From positions 1 through 8,158 of the forward strand of contig CABSEO010000070.1 of NCBI GenBank assembly GCA_902476665.1: a DNA stretch of 8,158 bases, in the 5' to 3' direction. The translations under genes and the position numbers were made by a program. Shown here piece after piece: positions 1-6,662 of the stretch; positions within the stretch are counted from its first letter, which is position 1; each line of letters starts with the position of its first letter. The notes under the pieces are model-generated. The model saw only the letters and a list, made by a program, of their open reading frames with translations, did no database searches and was not told where the DNA came from. Source of the stretch: an uncultured Emergencia sp. Lineage in GTDB: Bacteria > Bacillota > Clostridia > Peptostreptococcales > Anaerovoracaceae.

Positions 1-437
1 GCGGAGAGGCCAATACCACCCACAACCGCATGGAACTGACTGCCGTCATCGAAGCATTTAAGGCCCTGACCAGAAATCAGCAGACTGTCGAGGTTTTTAC
101 TGACAGTTCCTACGTAGCCAACTGCTTCAGAGAAAAATGGTACGAAAGCTGGGAAAAGAACAAGTGGCGCAATGCAGCCAAGAAGTCTGTGGAGAATCAG
201 GACCTCTGGAAAGAACTTCTGGCTCTGGTGAGACAGCACAATGTAACCTTCTTCCGCGTGAAGGGGCATGTGAATCTTTCCAGCAAGTCTACAAATTTTG
301 ATGCTCTCTATGAGAAATTCGTTACCTGGAACGGAAGCCGTTTCAGTTTTGATGATTTTAAATATATTACTATGATGAATAATAGAGCTGATGAACTGGC
401 TAATATGGGCATCAGCCGCATAAAAGGAGAGAAGTAA
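1..437 (+). CDS. rnhA: Ribonuclease HI, 5'-truncated by the window edge
   Basis: RNase HI cleaves the RNA strand of RNA-DNA hybrids in the cytoplasm, for example at R-loops and primers. The frame is open from base 3; the codons before the ATG at 30 read GEANTTHNR, which continues into MELTAVIEA, the family's 'NNRMEL' block. That Met is therefore internal, and the true start with the first catalytic Asp lies upstream of the window. Counting that Met as residue 1, I see catalytic Glu2, Asp25 (TDSSYV), the basic-protrusion block (WRNAAKKSVENQDLW, 46-60), His80 (VKGH) and the fourth carboxylate Asp121 (NNRADELAN). All visible active-site residues are present. The His-to-Asp distance is 41 residues, against about 10 in E. 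coli RNase HI, so this protein carries an insertion of about 31 residues there. The stop lies 2 bases before the next gene, which suggests co-transcription. Family assignment is secure. Confidence 0.93.
   Translation, partial: GEANTTHNRMELTAVIEAFKALTRNQQTVEVFTDSSYVANCFREKWYESWEKNKWRNAAKKSVENQDLWKELLALVRQHNVTFFRVKGHVNLSSKSTNFDALYEKFVTWNGSRFSFDDFKYITMMNNRADELANMGISRIKGEK
425..431 (+). promoter_or_regulatory. Ribosome binding site of the F420-ligase-like gene
   Basis: The sequence AGGAGAG lies inside the last codons of the RNase H gene, 8 bases before the ATG at 440. It fixes that ATG as the start and implies that translation of the two genes is coupled. Confidence 0.8.
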
Positions 438-439
438 TT

Positions 440-1630
440 ATGGAAAGAAAAGTCGGAACAGTATCGCGAGGCCTGAGAGGACCGATTATCAAAGAAGGCG
501 AAGATCTGTCTCAAATCGTCATTGACACTGTGATGGACGCCGCAGCTGCAGGTGAATTCACCATTTCGGATCGGGACATTCTGGCAGTGACAGAATCCAT
601 TTTAGCCAGATCTCAGGCAAACTACGCAACAAAAGATCAGATCGCCAAAGATGTAAAGGCTAAACTGGGTGGCGAGACCATCGGCGTAATCTTCCCGATT
701 CTCAGCAGAAACAGATTTGCCATCTGTCTGCGTGGTATCGCCAGAGGCGCAAAAAAAATTGTTCTTATGCTCAGCTATCCATCTGATGAAGTAGGTAACC
801 ATCTGGTTGACCTTGATCTGCTGGATGCAAAAGGTATTAATCCTTATTCTGATGTGCTGACACAGAAGGAATTTGAAGAGCTCTTCGGAAAATCCAAACA
901 CACTTTCACAGGTATGGATTACGTCAATTACTACAAAGATATCATCGAAGAAGAAGGAGCAGAAGCAGAAGTCATCTTTTCCAATAATCCAAAATCTATT
1001 CTGGACTATACAAAACGAGTTCTGACCTGCGATATTCACACACGTGAAAGATCTAAGAGACTTTTGAAAGAAGCCGGTGCAGAAATTGTTCTGGGCATGG
1101 ACGATATTCTGACAGAAAGTGTTGACGGCAGCGGCTATAACGATAAATACGGTCTTCTGGGTTCCAACAAAGCTACTGAAGACAGTGTAAAGCTGTTCCC
1201 AATCCACTGTCAGGAATTTGTTGACGGTATTCAGAAGAAAATCAATGTACTGACAGGCAAAACCATTGAAGTTATGGTTTACGGCGATGGTGCATTTAAA
1301 GACCCTGTAGGAAAGATCTGGGAACTGGCAGATCCTGTGGTATCCCCGGGTTACACGAAAGGACTGGAAGGCACTCCAAACGAAGTAAAACTGAAATACC
1401 TGGCAGACAATGAATTCGCTGATCTGAAAGGCGATGAGTTAAAGGCTGCGATCAGCGAATACATAAGGAACAAGGACGCAGAACTGGGAGACTCCATGGT
1501 TGCAGAAGGCACCACTCCTAGAAGGCTGACAGACCTGATCGGTTCCTTATGCGACCTGACCAGTGGAAGCGGAGATAAAGGTACACCGTTCATCTACATT
1601 CAGGGCTATTTTGACAACTACACAAATTAA
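440..1630 (+). CDS. Coenzyme F420-0:gamma-glutamyl ligase family protein (CofE-like), substrate uncertain
   Basis: Members of this family in archaea and actinobacteria add glutamate residues to coenzyme F420-0 using GTP. The N-terminal part resembles them: an early GLRGPIIKEGEDL segment (residues 11-23) and SDRDILAVTESILARSQ (43-59), which match the CofE 'GLP-I-x-GDDL' and 'GDILVVTQKIVSK' blocks. CofE proper is about 250 residues, whereas this protein is 396, with extra central and C-terminal sequence such as MVYGDGAFKDPVGKIWELADP (279-299). I recall similar long versions being common in Clostridia, most of which are not known to make F420, so the annotation transferred from CofE may give the wrong substrate. 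No signal peptide or membrane segment is visible, so it should be cytoplasmic. It follows RNase H by 2 bases with a strong ribosome site and ends just before a hairpin terminator. Family membership is likely; the biochemical role is unknown to me. Confidence 0.8.
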   Translation: MERKVGTVSRGLRGPIIKEGEDLSQIVIDTVMDAAAAGEFTISDRDILAVTESILARSQANYATKDQIAKDVKAKLGGETIGVIFPILSRNRFAICLRGIARGAKKIVLMLSYPSDEVGNHLVDLDLLDAKGINPYSDVLTQKEFEELFGKSKHTFTGMDYVNYYKDIIEEEGAEAEVIFSNNPKSILDYTKRVLTCDIHTRERSKRLLKEAGAEIVLGMDDILTESVDGSGYNDKYGLLGSNKATEDSVKLFPIHCQEFVDGIQKKINVLTGKTIEVMVYGDGAFKDPVGKIWELADPVVSPGYTKGLEGTPNEVKLKYLADNEFADLKGDELKAAISEYIRNKDAELGDSMVAEGTTPRRLTDLIGSLCDLTSGSGDKGTPFIYIQGYFDNYTN

Positions 1631-1642
1631 TGAGAAATCGAA

Positions 1643-1682
1643 ATAAAACATCACCCTTGCTAATGCAAGGGTGATGTTTTAT
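1643..1682. terminator. Bidirectional intrinsic terminator between convergent units
   Basis: A perfect 18-base-pair stem (1643-1660 with 1665-1682) encloses a 4-base TAAT loop. The core is CATCACCCTTGC paired with GCAAGGGTGATG. On the plus strand the stem ends in TTTTAT; on the minus strand the transcript also ends in TTTTAT because the stem's A-rich base is symmetric. It lies 12 bases after the stop of the F420-ligase-like gene and 16 bases after the stop of the converging kdgK frame. It can therefore end both transcripts. Stem and U tract are seen directly; the two-way function is inferred. Confidence 0.88.
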
Positions 1683-1698
1683 GATTCCTTCTGATATT

Positions 1699-2719
1699 TT
1701 ATCTCTGTACACGACCCGAACCGTCTCCGTCAGCCAGTTTAGAAACTTCATCCGTCGTTACCATGTTGTAATCCCCTTCTATCGTATGTTTCAAACAGGA
1801 AGCCGCAGCTGCAAACTCAATAGATTCCTGCATGGTTTTTTCTGTCAGCAGCGAATAAATCAGTCCCGCTCCAAAGCTATCGCCTCCCCCTACTCTGTCT
1901 ACAATATGCATTGCGTATTTTTTGCTGAAATATGCTGTGTTCCCATCATAGAGCATGCCAGACCAGTTATTGTCACTGGCAGATACCGACTCTCTGAGAG
2001 TTATTGCCACTTTAGAAAACCCGAACTTTCTAGCCAATGCAGACGCCACTTCCACATAACCTTCCCGGTTTACTTCACCCTTTACCACATCAGTATCGGC
2101 TGATGTAATTCCAAAGACATCTGCTGCATCCTCCTCATTTGCAATGCAGATATCTACATAATCGCAAAGTTCCGACATGACAGCATTAGCTTTTTCTCTG
2201 CTCCACAGTTTTTTTCTGTAATTTAAGTCGCAGGATACGGTAATCCCTTTTTCTCTTGCCGCTTTGCAGGCCTCCAGGCAAATTTCTGCTGCACCGTCTC
2301 CCAAAGCAGGTGTAATTCCTGTAAAATGAAACCAGTCTGCTCCGTCCAGAATCATATCCCAGTCAAAATCAGAAATCTGGGCTTCTGCAATGGCAGAATG
2401 TGTCATAAATCACCTTTGACGGCCGCTGAGATGCGCCCTTTTCCATAAAATAAATGCCGACTCTATCTCCTCCCCGTTTGATATATGTGGTATCCACTCC
2501 GAATCTTCTCAGGGAATTGACTGCGCACTGCCCGATTTCATGTTCTGGCAGCTTCGTTACAAAACTCGTATCAATACCAAAATTGGCCAGAGACACCGCT
2601 ACATTTGCCTCTCCTCCTCCAAAGGTGGCATTGAGTCTGTCTGCCTGGACAAATCTGTTATATCCTTCTGGCGCCAGTCTCAGCATCAGTTCTCCGAAAG
2701 TTACTGCTCTTTTAGTCAT
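1699..2719 (-). pseudogene. kdgK: 2-keto-3-deoxygluconate kinase (PfkB family), broken by a frameshift
   Basis: KdgK phosphorylates 2-keto-3-deoxygluconate (KDG) with ATP to KDPG, the step between UxaA and Eda in hexuronate breakdown. The gene reads in two frames. The N-terminal 106 codons run from the ATG at 2719 to 2402, with the PfkB sugar-binding block TFGGGEANVAVSLANFG (residues 32-48) and GASQRPSKVIYD just before the break; that frame then stops at 2369. The remaining 233 codons, from 2400 to the TAA at 1699, hold DWFHFTGITPALG, CDLNYRKKLW, and the second PfkB signature VDRVGGGDSFGAG with the catalytic Asp near 1880. Joined, the halves give about 340 residues, the usual family length, with only one or two residues missing. 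The start at 2719 is chosen over the ATG at 2734 because GGAGGG sits 7 bases before it and homologues begin close to this point. It is the last gene of the operon. A sequencing error cannot be excluded. Confidence 0.87.
2398..2413 (-). other. Frameshift junction in kdgK
   Basis: On the minus strand the sequence reads GTG ATT TAT GAC A CAT. The upstream frame gives V-I-Y-D and the downstream frame resumes at H-S-A-I-A-E-A. Homologous kinases, as I recall them, have a continuous V-I-Y-D-R-A-x-S-(A/S)-I-A, so 5 bases (most of the Arg-Ala codons) appear to be missing. An ATG at 2406-2404 in the downstream frame, preceded by AAAGGTG, overlaps the junction. Confidence 0.8.
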
Positions 2720-2726
2720 TTTTTTA

Positions 2727-2732
2727 CCCTCC
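2727..2732 (-). promoter_or_regulatory. kdgK: Ribosome binding site that decides the kdgK start
   Basis: GGAGGG on the minus strand lies 7 bases before the ATG at 2719. It overlaps the alternative ATG at 2734, which directly follows the eda TAG stop and has no well-placed site of its own. Confidence 0.8.
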
Positions 2733-2734
2733 AT

Positions 2735-3637
2735 CTACTTTTCCACTATTTTTACCACAAAACCTTCTACTTCTCCACAAAGGGTCACGGTTTTCAGAAC
2801 AGAATCCTTCCCCTGCACCTTTATTCCTGACTTTTCAATATAGTAAACTGTCCTTTCTAGGCTATTAGTTTCAATGTAAACAGTTCCACCCCGCTGACCG
2901 GCCATATCGATGTCTACTGTACTTTTTCTGATAATTCCTCTGAGTGGACTATCTAATTCTCCGACACCCTCCCTTTTCCCGACTGAAAAATCAATAGAAG
3001 TGATCCGAAGTCCCAGCATACGATCAACAGCTTCTTTCGTAAGACTCTCGATTTTCTCAAATTCATGATTCTTGATCATCTGTGGTTTCACCATCCAGCT
3101 GCCTCCGCAGGCGACGATCTTTTCATGCCGCAGATAATCATTTAAATTGTCTGCATTAATACCTCCTGTCGGAATAAAGTTCATATCGCGATATGGGCCC
3201 CATAAAGCTTTCAGATAATCGATGCCTCCCGATGCCTCGGCAGGAAAAAACTTTACAGTTTTCAATCCTCTTTCCATAGCTGCCTCTACCTCAGAAGGAC
3301 AGCACACGCCGGGAATAATGGGTATATCACATTGAATACAATAATCCACAACCTTTGGATTAAAACCCGGACTTACGATAAATGCAGCACCGGAATCCAT
3401 CGCCGCTTTAACCTGTTCCTGGTTTAAAACTGTACCGGCTCCCACCAGCATCTGCGGAAATCTTTCGGTGATTTTTTTCATTGCTTCAGTAGCAGCCCCT
3501 GTGCGAAAAGTAATTTCGGCGCAAGCGATGCCGCCCTTAATAAGGGCCTCTGCAAGAGGAACAGCGTCTTGCGCATCCTCGATTGCCACAACCGGTATGA
3601 TGCCGGTCTTTTTTAATGTCTCTACAACCACATTCAT
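2735..3637 (-). CDS. eda: KHG/KDPG aldolase with a C-terminal VOC-like extension
   Basis: Eda is a cytoplasmic class I (Schiff-base) aldolase that splits 2-keto-3-deoxy-6-phosphogluconate into pyruvate and glyceraldehyde-3-phosphate, the final step of this operon's pathway. From the ATG at 3637 (300 residues) the catalytic set is visible: Glu41 and Arg45 in AEITFRT, Thr69 in GAGTV, and Schiff-base Lys129 in VKFFPAEASGG, followed by the FIPTGGI phosphate-binding strand. These match E. coli Eda Glu45, Arg49 and Lys133. The ATG at 3637 is preferred over an in-frame TTG at 3664 because GAGGAG lies 9 bases upstream of it. The aldolase domain ends near residue 205; about 90 further residues (from LRITSIDF to GFVVKIVEK) form an extension resembling the glyoxalase/VOC-like tail on many Clostridia KDPG aldolases, with its first half apparently shortened. 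It starts 34 bases after uxaA and ends 15 bases before kdgK. Confidence 0.94.
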   Translation of the reverse strand: MNVVVETLKKTGIIPVVAIEDAQDAVPLAEALIKGGIACAEITFRTGAATEAMKKITERFPQMLVGAGTVLNQEQVKAAMDSGAAFIVSPGFNPKVVDYCIQCDIPIIPGVCCPSEVEAAMERGLKTVKFFPAEASGGIDYLKALWGPYRDMNFIPTGGINADNLNDYLRHEKIVACGGSWMVKPQMIKNHEFEKIESLTKEAVDRMLGLRITSIDFSVGKREGVGELDSPLRGIIRKSTVDIDMAGQRGGTVYIETNSLERTVYYIEKSGIKVQGKDSVLKTVTLCGEVEGFVVKIVEK

Positions 3638-3646
3638 TTCATCAAA

Positions 3647-3652
3647 CTCCTC
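3647..3652 (-). promoter_or_regulatory. eda: Ribosome binding site that decides the eda start
   Basis: GAGGAG on the minus strand is spaced 9 bases from the ATG at 3637. It falls inside the longer TTG-initiated reading frame, which argues that the first nine codons of that frame are not translated. Confidence 0.78.
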
Positions 3653-3671
3653 ATATATTTTCAAATCGTTT

Positions 3672-5150
3672 TCACAAGGTTACCCCATCTTTCCAAATTG
3701 CAATAGAGCGGTAACCGTTTACTTCATTGGCCGTCTGTCTGCCACCCGCAACGTCAAGTACCATCTCAAAAAGACGCTGACCAAGTTCTTCAATATTCTT
3801 ATCTCTGAGGATCTCTCCTGCATTAAAATCGATCCAGCCTGCTTTCTTTTCTGCCAGTTTTTTATTGGAAGAAATCTTAACAGTAGGAACAGGCCCCCCT
3901 ATAGGTGTCCCTCTTCCGCTGGTAAACAGAATCAACTGTGTGCCTGAAGCAGCCAGTGCTGTCACAGAAACCAGATCATTGCCCGGACCATACAGCAGAT
4001 TCACGCCCGGTTCTACTGACGCATCTCCGTAATCCAGAACATCAGTAACAAGCATTTTGCCTCCCTTCTGCACACAGCCACAGCTTTTTTCCTCCAGGGT
4101 CGAAATACCGCCTTCTTTATTGCCGGGGCTCGGATTTTCATAAACAGGCTCCCCATGATCTATAAAATATTTCTTATACCTTTCAATCATGGCCATGACT
4201 TTATCGTATGTATTCACATTTATACAACGTTGTGCCAAAATCTTTTCAGCGCCAAACATCTCCGGAGTTTCCGTCAATATGGCTGTACCGCCTGCAGCTA
4301 CTATCCTATCACTCACATACCCTGTCACCGGGTTCGCTGTGATCCCTGACATACCGTCACTGCCTCCGCACTTCAGACCGATTTTCAGAGTTGCAGCGGA
4401 AACAGGCCGGCGGCAGAATGAGGAAGCATACTCTGCACATTTCTGCACCAGCCGTATACCAGCAGTAATTTCATCCTCTTCATACTGACAAGTCAAAATT
4501 TGAACTCTCCTCTGATCATAACTACCCAAAGCCTCCTCCAGCTGTTCCTGTGTAATATTTTCACAGCCGAGCCTGACAAGAACCACACCTCCCGCATTGG
4601 GGTGAGAAGCAAGTGCCGCAATGATCTTCAGAGTTCTTCTGTGATCCTCTCCCGTCTGACTGCAACCATAAGGGTGTGTGAAAGCATAAATCCCATCGAT
4701 GTTCTCTTCGTCAAAGCGCTGACTCTCCTGTGCAATTCTCCCAGCAATATCGTTAACGCATCCTACAGCCGGAATAATCCATATTTCATTTCGGATTCCC
4801 ACCTTTCCGTCCGGTCGCACATATCCTTCATAAGACCATTCCTCGACAGCATGTTCCTCCTGCTTTTCCGGAATGTATTCACATGCAGCTTTTTTATCCA
4901 GGCAGGTCCGCATATTGTGCGTATGAACCCACTCACCTTTTCTGATTCTCTGCACGGCTCTGCCTATGGGCACTCCGTATTTCACGATGTTTTCATTCAT
5001 ATCGATCTCTCTAAGAGAAAACTTGTGTCCTGCAGGAATATCATTTGACAGTCTGATCTGAATACCGTCGCATTCTGTCTCCCAGCCAGCAGACAGGCGT
5101 TTTACAGCGACAGCCACATTATCCTTTCCTGAGATTTTGACATATTCCAT
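3672..5150 (-). CDS. uxaA: Altronate dehydratase UxaA
   Basis: UxaA dehydrates D-altronate to 2-keto-3-deoxygluconate in the galacturonate branch and is a metal (iron)-dependent lyase. At 492 residues it is full length (E. coli UxaA is 495). Residues 1-80 form the SAF-type N-terminal domain, ending in the conserved HTHN at 76-79. The large C-terminal domain begins at GYVRPDGKVGIRN (109-121) and holds the Cys/Gly motifs typical of the family: PYGCSQTGEDH (160-170), LKCGGSDGMSG (259-269) and SCGCVQKGG (356-364). Its Cys and His residues are candidates for metal binding. Two adjacent ATGs (5153 and 5150) are possible. I chose 5150 because MEYVKI matches homologues and AGGAG is 8 bases away; using 5153 would add one Met and give a 4-base ATGA overlap. 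Either way it overlaps the uxaB stop, so the two are translationally coupled. Confidence 0.95.
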   Translation of the reverse strand: MEYVKISGKDNVAVAVKRLSAGWETECDGIQIRLSNDIPAGHKFSLREIDMNENIVKYGVPIGRAVQRIRKGEWVHTHNMRTCLDKKAACEYIPEKQEEHAVEEWSYEGYVRPDGKVGIRNEIWIIPAVGCVNDIAGRIAQESQRFDEENIDGIYAFTHPYGCSQTGEDHRRTLKIIAALASHPNAGGVVLVRLGCENITQEQLEEALGSYDQRRVQILTCQYEEDEITAGIRLVQKCAEYASSFCRRPVSAATLKIGLKCGGSDGMSGITANPVTGYVSDRIVAAGGTAILTETPEMFGAEKILAQRCINVNTYDKVMAMIERYKKYFIDHGEPVYENPSPGNKEGGISTLEEKSCGCVQKGGKMLVTDVLDYGDASVEPGVNLLYGPGNDLVSVTALAASGTQLILFTSGRGTPIGGPVPTVKISSNKKLAEKKAGWIDFNAGEILRDKNIEELGQRLFEMVLDVAGGRQTANEVNGYRSIAIWKDGVTL

Positions 5151-6655
5151 CATGCACGCTCCTCTGCCCGAATACACTTCTGAAAGGCAGTCCTCATTCC
5201 ATCTCTTCTGATACACTGAAGATTCTCTCTTACCATTTCAGAAAGCCCCTCTATACCGGTTAAATCCATGCCCCACATACGATTGCTGCTGAGTACAGCA
5301 TAAACTATTTTCTCTACAGAATCGCCGCTGTGTTCCAAATAAAAACGCAGAATCCATTCCTCATCCTTCACAATGTAGGTTTCCTCTTTACTTCTCCGGC
5401 ACACTAAACCATTGGTCTCCAGCCCCTGCACATCTGCGGTACAGAAAGCAATATAGGCTGCCAGACTCAAAGTCAGACAAGGCGGCAGTCTATGATATTT
5501 CTCAAAATAGCCAAGGAGAGAAGGCAGGTTTCTCGTTCTCCATTTTGCTGTTGAATTGAGCGAGATAGAAAGTAATTCATGATTGATGTATGGGTTTTCA
5601 AACCGCTCTTCTACTGCCAGAGCAAACTCTTCCAGTTCATCGTGTGCCATCGGTATGGCAGGAATAATTTCATCCATCAGCATTTTATTTAAAAAAGTTC
5701 TTATTACTTTGTCCCCCATACACTCTCTCACCATATTTTTACCTGCCAAATACGCCCCTAAGGCCATTCCGGTATGGCCACCATTAAGAATTCTTACCTT
5801 TCTCAGTTTATATGGTGTGATATCGGAAACAATTTTTACAGGCAAGTCACACTTTGCAAATGGCAACTTTTCGGAAACATATTCATCTCCTTCAATAGCC
5901 CAGAATCCATAGCATTCCCCCACATCCATCAGTTCATCTTCATAATCGTTGACTGTCTGCGGTTCTGCCTCTTCCTCATTTCCCGGCCTGCCAGAGACGA
6001 TTCGATCAACCAGAGTGGAGCAGAAAATGTTATCATTATTTAGCCAGTCAAAAAATCCGGGTTCCAGATTCCAATCCCGCCCGTGGGCAAGCACGCAGTT
6101 TTTCAGTTGTGCGCCATTATTGTCAATCAGTTCACAGCTCAGGATGATTACTCCTCTTTTCCCTGCACAATACCTGTGATATAAAACCCGAGTCAGTTTG
6201 GCAGGAAACCCTGCAGGTGGATTATCTTCAAATCGTGCAGTTTGGTCATAAACAATTCCGGCTTCAGTGGTATTGGTGATAATCAGCTCCAGTTCCTCAC
6301 CTGCAGCCGCCTCAAGTACCTGTTCAAACTCTTTTTCCGGGTTGAGACATCTGCTAATGGCTGAGATGATTCGTCTGTGTTCAACAGGTCTGCCCTTTTC
6401 CACTCCTTTAAGATATAACGTATACAAGCCGTTCTGTCTGTTAATAATTTCTGAAAATCCACTGCCTCTGGGCTGCACTACAACAGCTTTTCCGTTCCAA
6501 CCGGTTTTTTCATTAACACAGTCCAGAAAACAGTCCGCAAAAGCTCTGAGAAAATTCCCCTCACCAAACTGTAGAACTTTCTCCGATCCATTCTCAAGAA
6601 GATATCCCTGATATCCAATTTTTCTCAATGTCTCATAAGATAATTTCTCGCGCAT
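5150..6655 (-). CDS. uxaB: Tagaturonate reductase (altronate oxidoreductase) UxaB
   Basis: UxaB reduces D-tagaturonate to D-altronate with NADH, feeding the dehydratase encoded immediately downstream. It belongs to the mannitol dehydrogenase-type long-chain polyol dehydrogenases. Numbered from the ATG at 6655 (501 residues; E. coli UxaB is 483), it has the N-terminal nucleotide-binding segment LQFGEGNFLRAF (28-39), ITNTTEAGI (126-134), SCELIDNNG (173-181), the VDRIVSGRP block (216-224) and the catalytic Lys286-x4-Asn291-x2-His294 in RKVRILNGGHT. SCELIDNNG and NTTEAGI are typical of UxaB rather than UxuB. The ATG at 6655 is preferred over the one at 6682: MREKLSYETL starts closer to the family N-terminus, an AGGAG lies 10 bases upstream, and the earlier ATG would sit inside the previous gene. 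The gap to the upstream gene is 7 bases; the stop overlaps the uxaA start. Confidence 0.94.
   Translation of the reverse strand: MREKLSYETLRKIGYQGYLLENGSEKVLQFGEGNFLRAFADCFLDCVNEKTGWNGKAVVVQPRGSGFSEIINRQNGLYTLYLKGVEKGRPVEHRRIISAISRCLNPEKEFEQVLEAAAGEELELIITNTTEAGIVYDQTARFEDNPPAGFPAKLTRVLYHRYCAGKRGVIILSCELIDNNGAQLKNCVLAHGRDWNLEPGFFDWLNNDNIFCSTLVDRIVSGRPGNEEEAEPQTVNDYEDELMDVGECYGFWAIEGDEYVSEKLPFAKCDLPVKIVSDITPYKLRKVRILNGGHTGMALGAYLAGKNMVRECMGDKVIRTFLNKMLMDEIIPAIPMAHDELEEFALAVEERFENPYINHELLSISLNSTAKWRTRNLPSLLGYFEKYHRLPPCLTLSLAAYIAFCTADVQGLETNGLVCRRSKEETYIVKDEEWILRFYLEHSGDSVEKIVYAVLSSNRMWGMDLTGIEGLSEMVRENLQCIRRDGMRTAFQKCIRAEERA
5159..5163 (-). promoter_or_regulatory. uxaA: Ribosome binding site of uxaA inside the end of uxaB
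   Basis: AGGAG on the minus strand (within AGAGGAG) lies 5 bases before the ATG at 5153 and 8 bases before the ATG at 5150. The spacing slightly favours the second ATG. Confidence 0.7.
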
Positions 6656-6662
6656 TATGGAC

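Noticed and set aside
602..1207. A 201-codon open frame on the minus strand inside the F420-ligase-like gene
   Set aside because: Its translation is rich in Cys, Phe and Ile without any domain, it has no convincing ribosome site, and it lies wholly opposite a conserved protein-coding gene.
1681..2103. A 140-codon plus-strand frame over the 3' half of kdgK
   Set aside because: It starts inside the terminator hairpin and is antisense to the conserved kinase sequence; no recognisable protein.
3662..3664. TTG as the eda start, giving a nine-residue longer protein
   Set aside because: The GAGGAG ribosome site lies downstream of this TTG and is correctly spaced for the ATG at 3637, and the family N-terminus aligns with that ATG.
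4710..4724. A partly palindromic AAAGCGCT-type sequence resembling a catabolite-repression (cre) operator
   Set aside because: It deviates from the cre consensus in the flanks and lies in the middle of uxaA, encoding part of a conserved protein; no promoter is near.
4500..5048. A 182-codon plus-strand frame opposite uxaA
   Set aside because: It lacks any family motif and the opposite strand carries intact altronate dehydratase motifs throughout.
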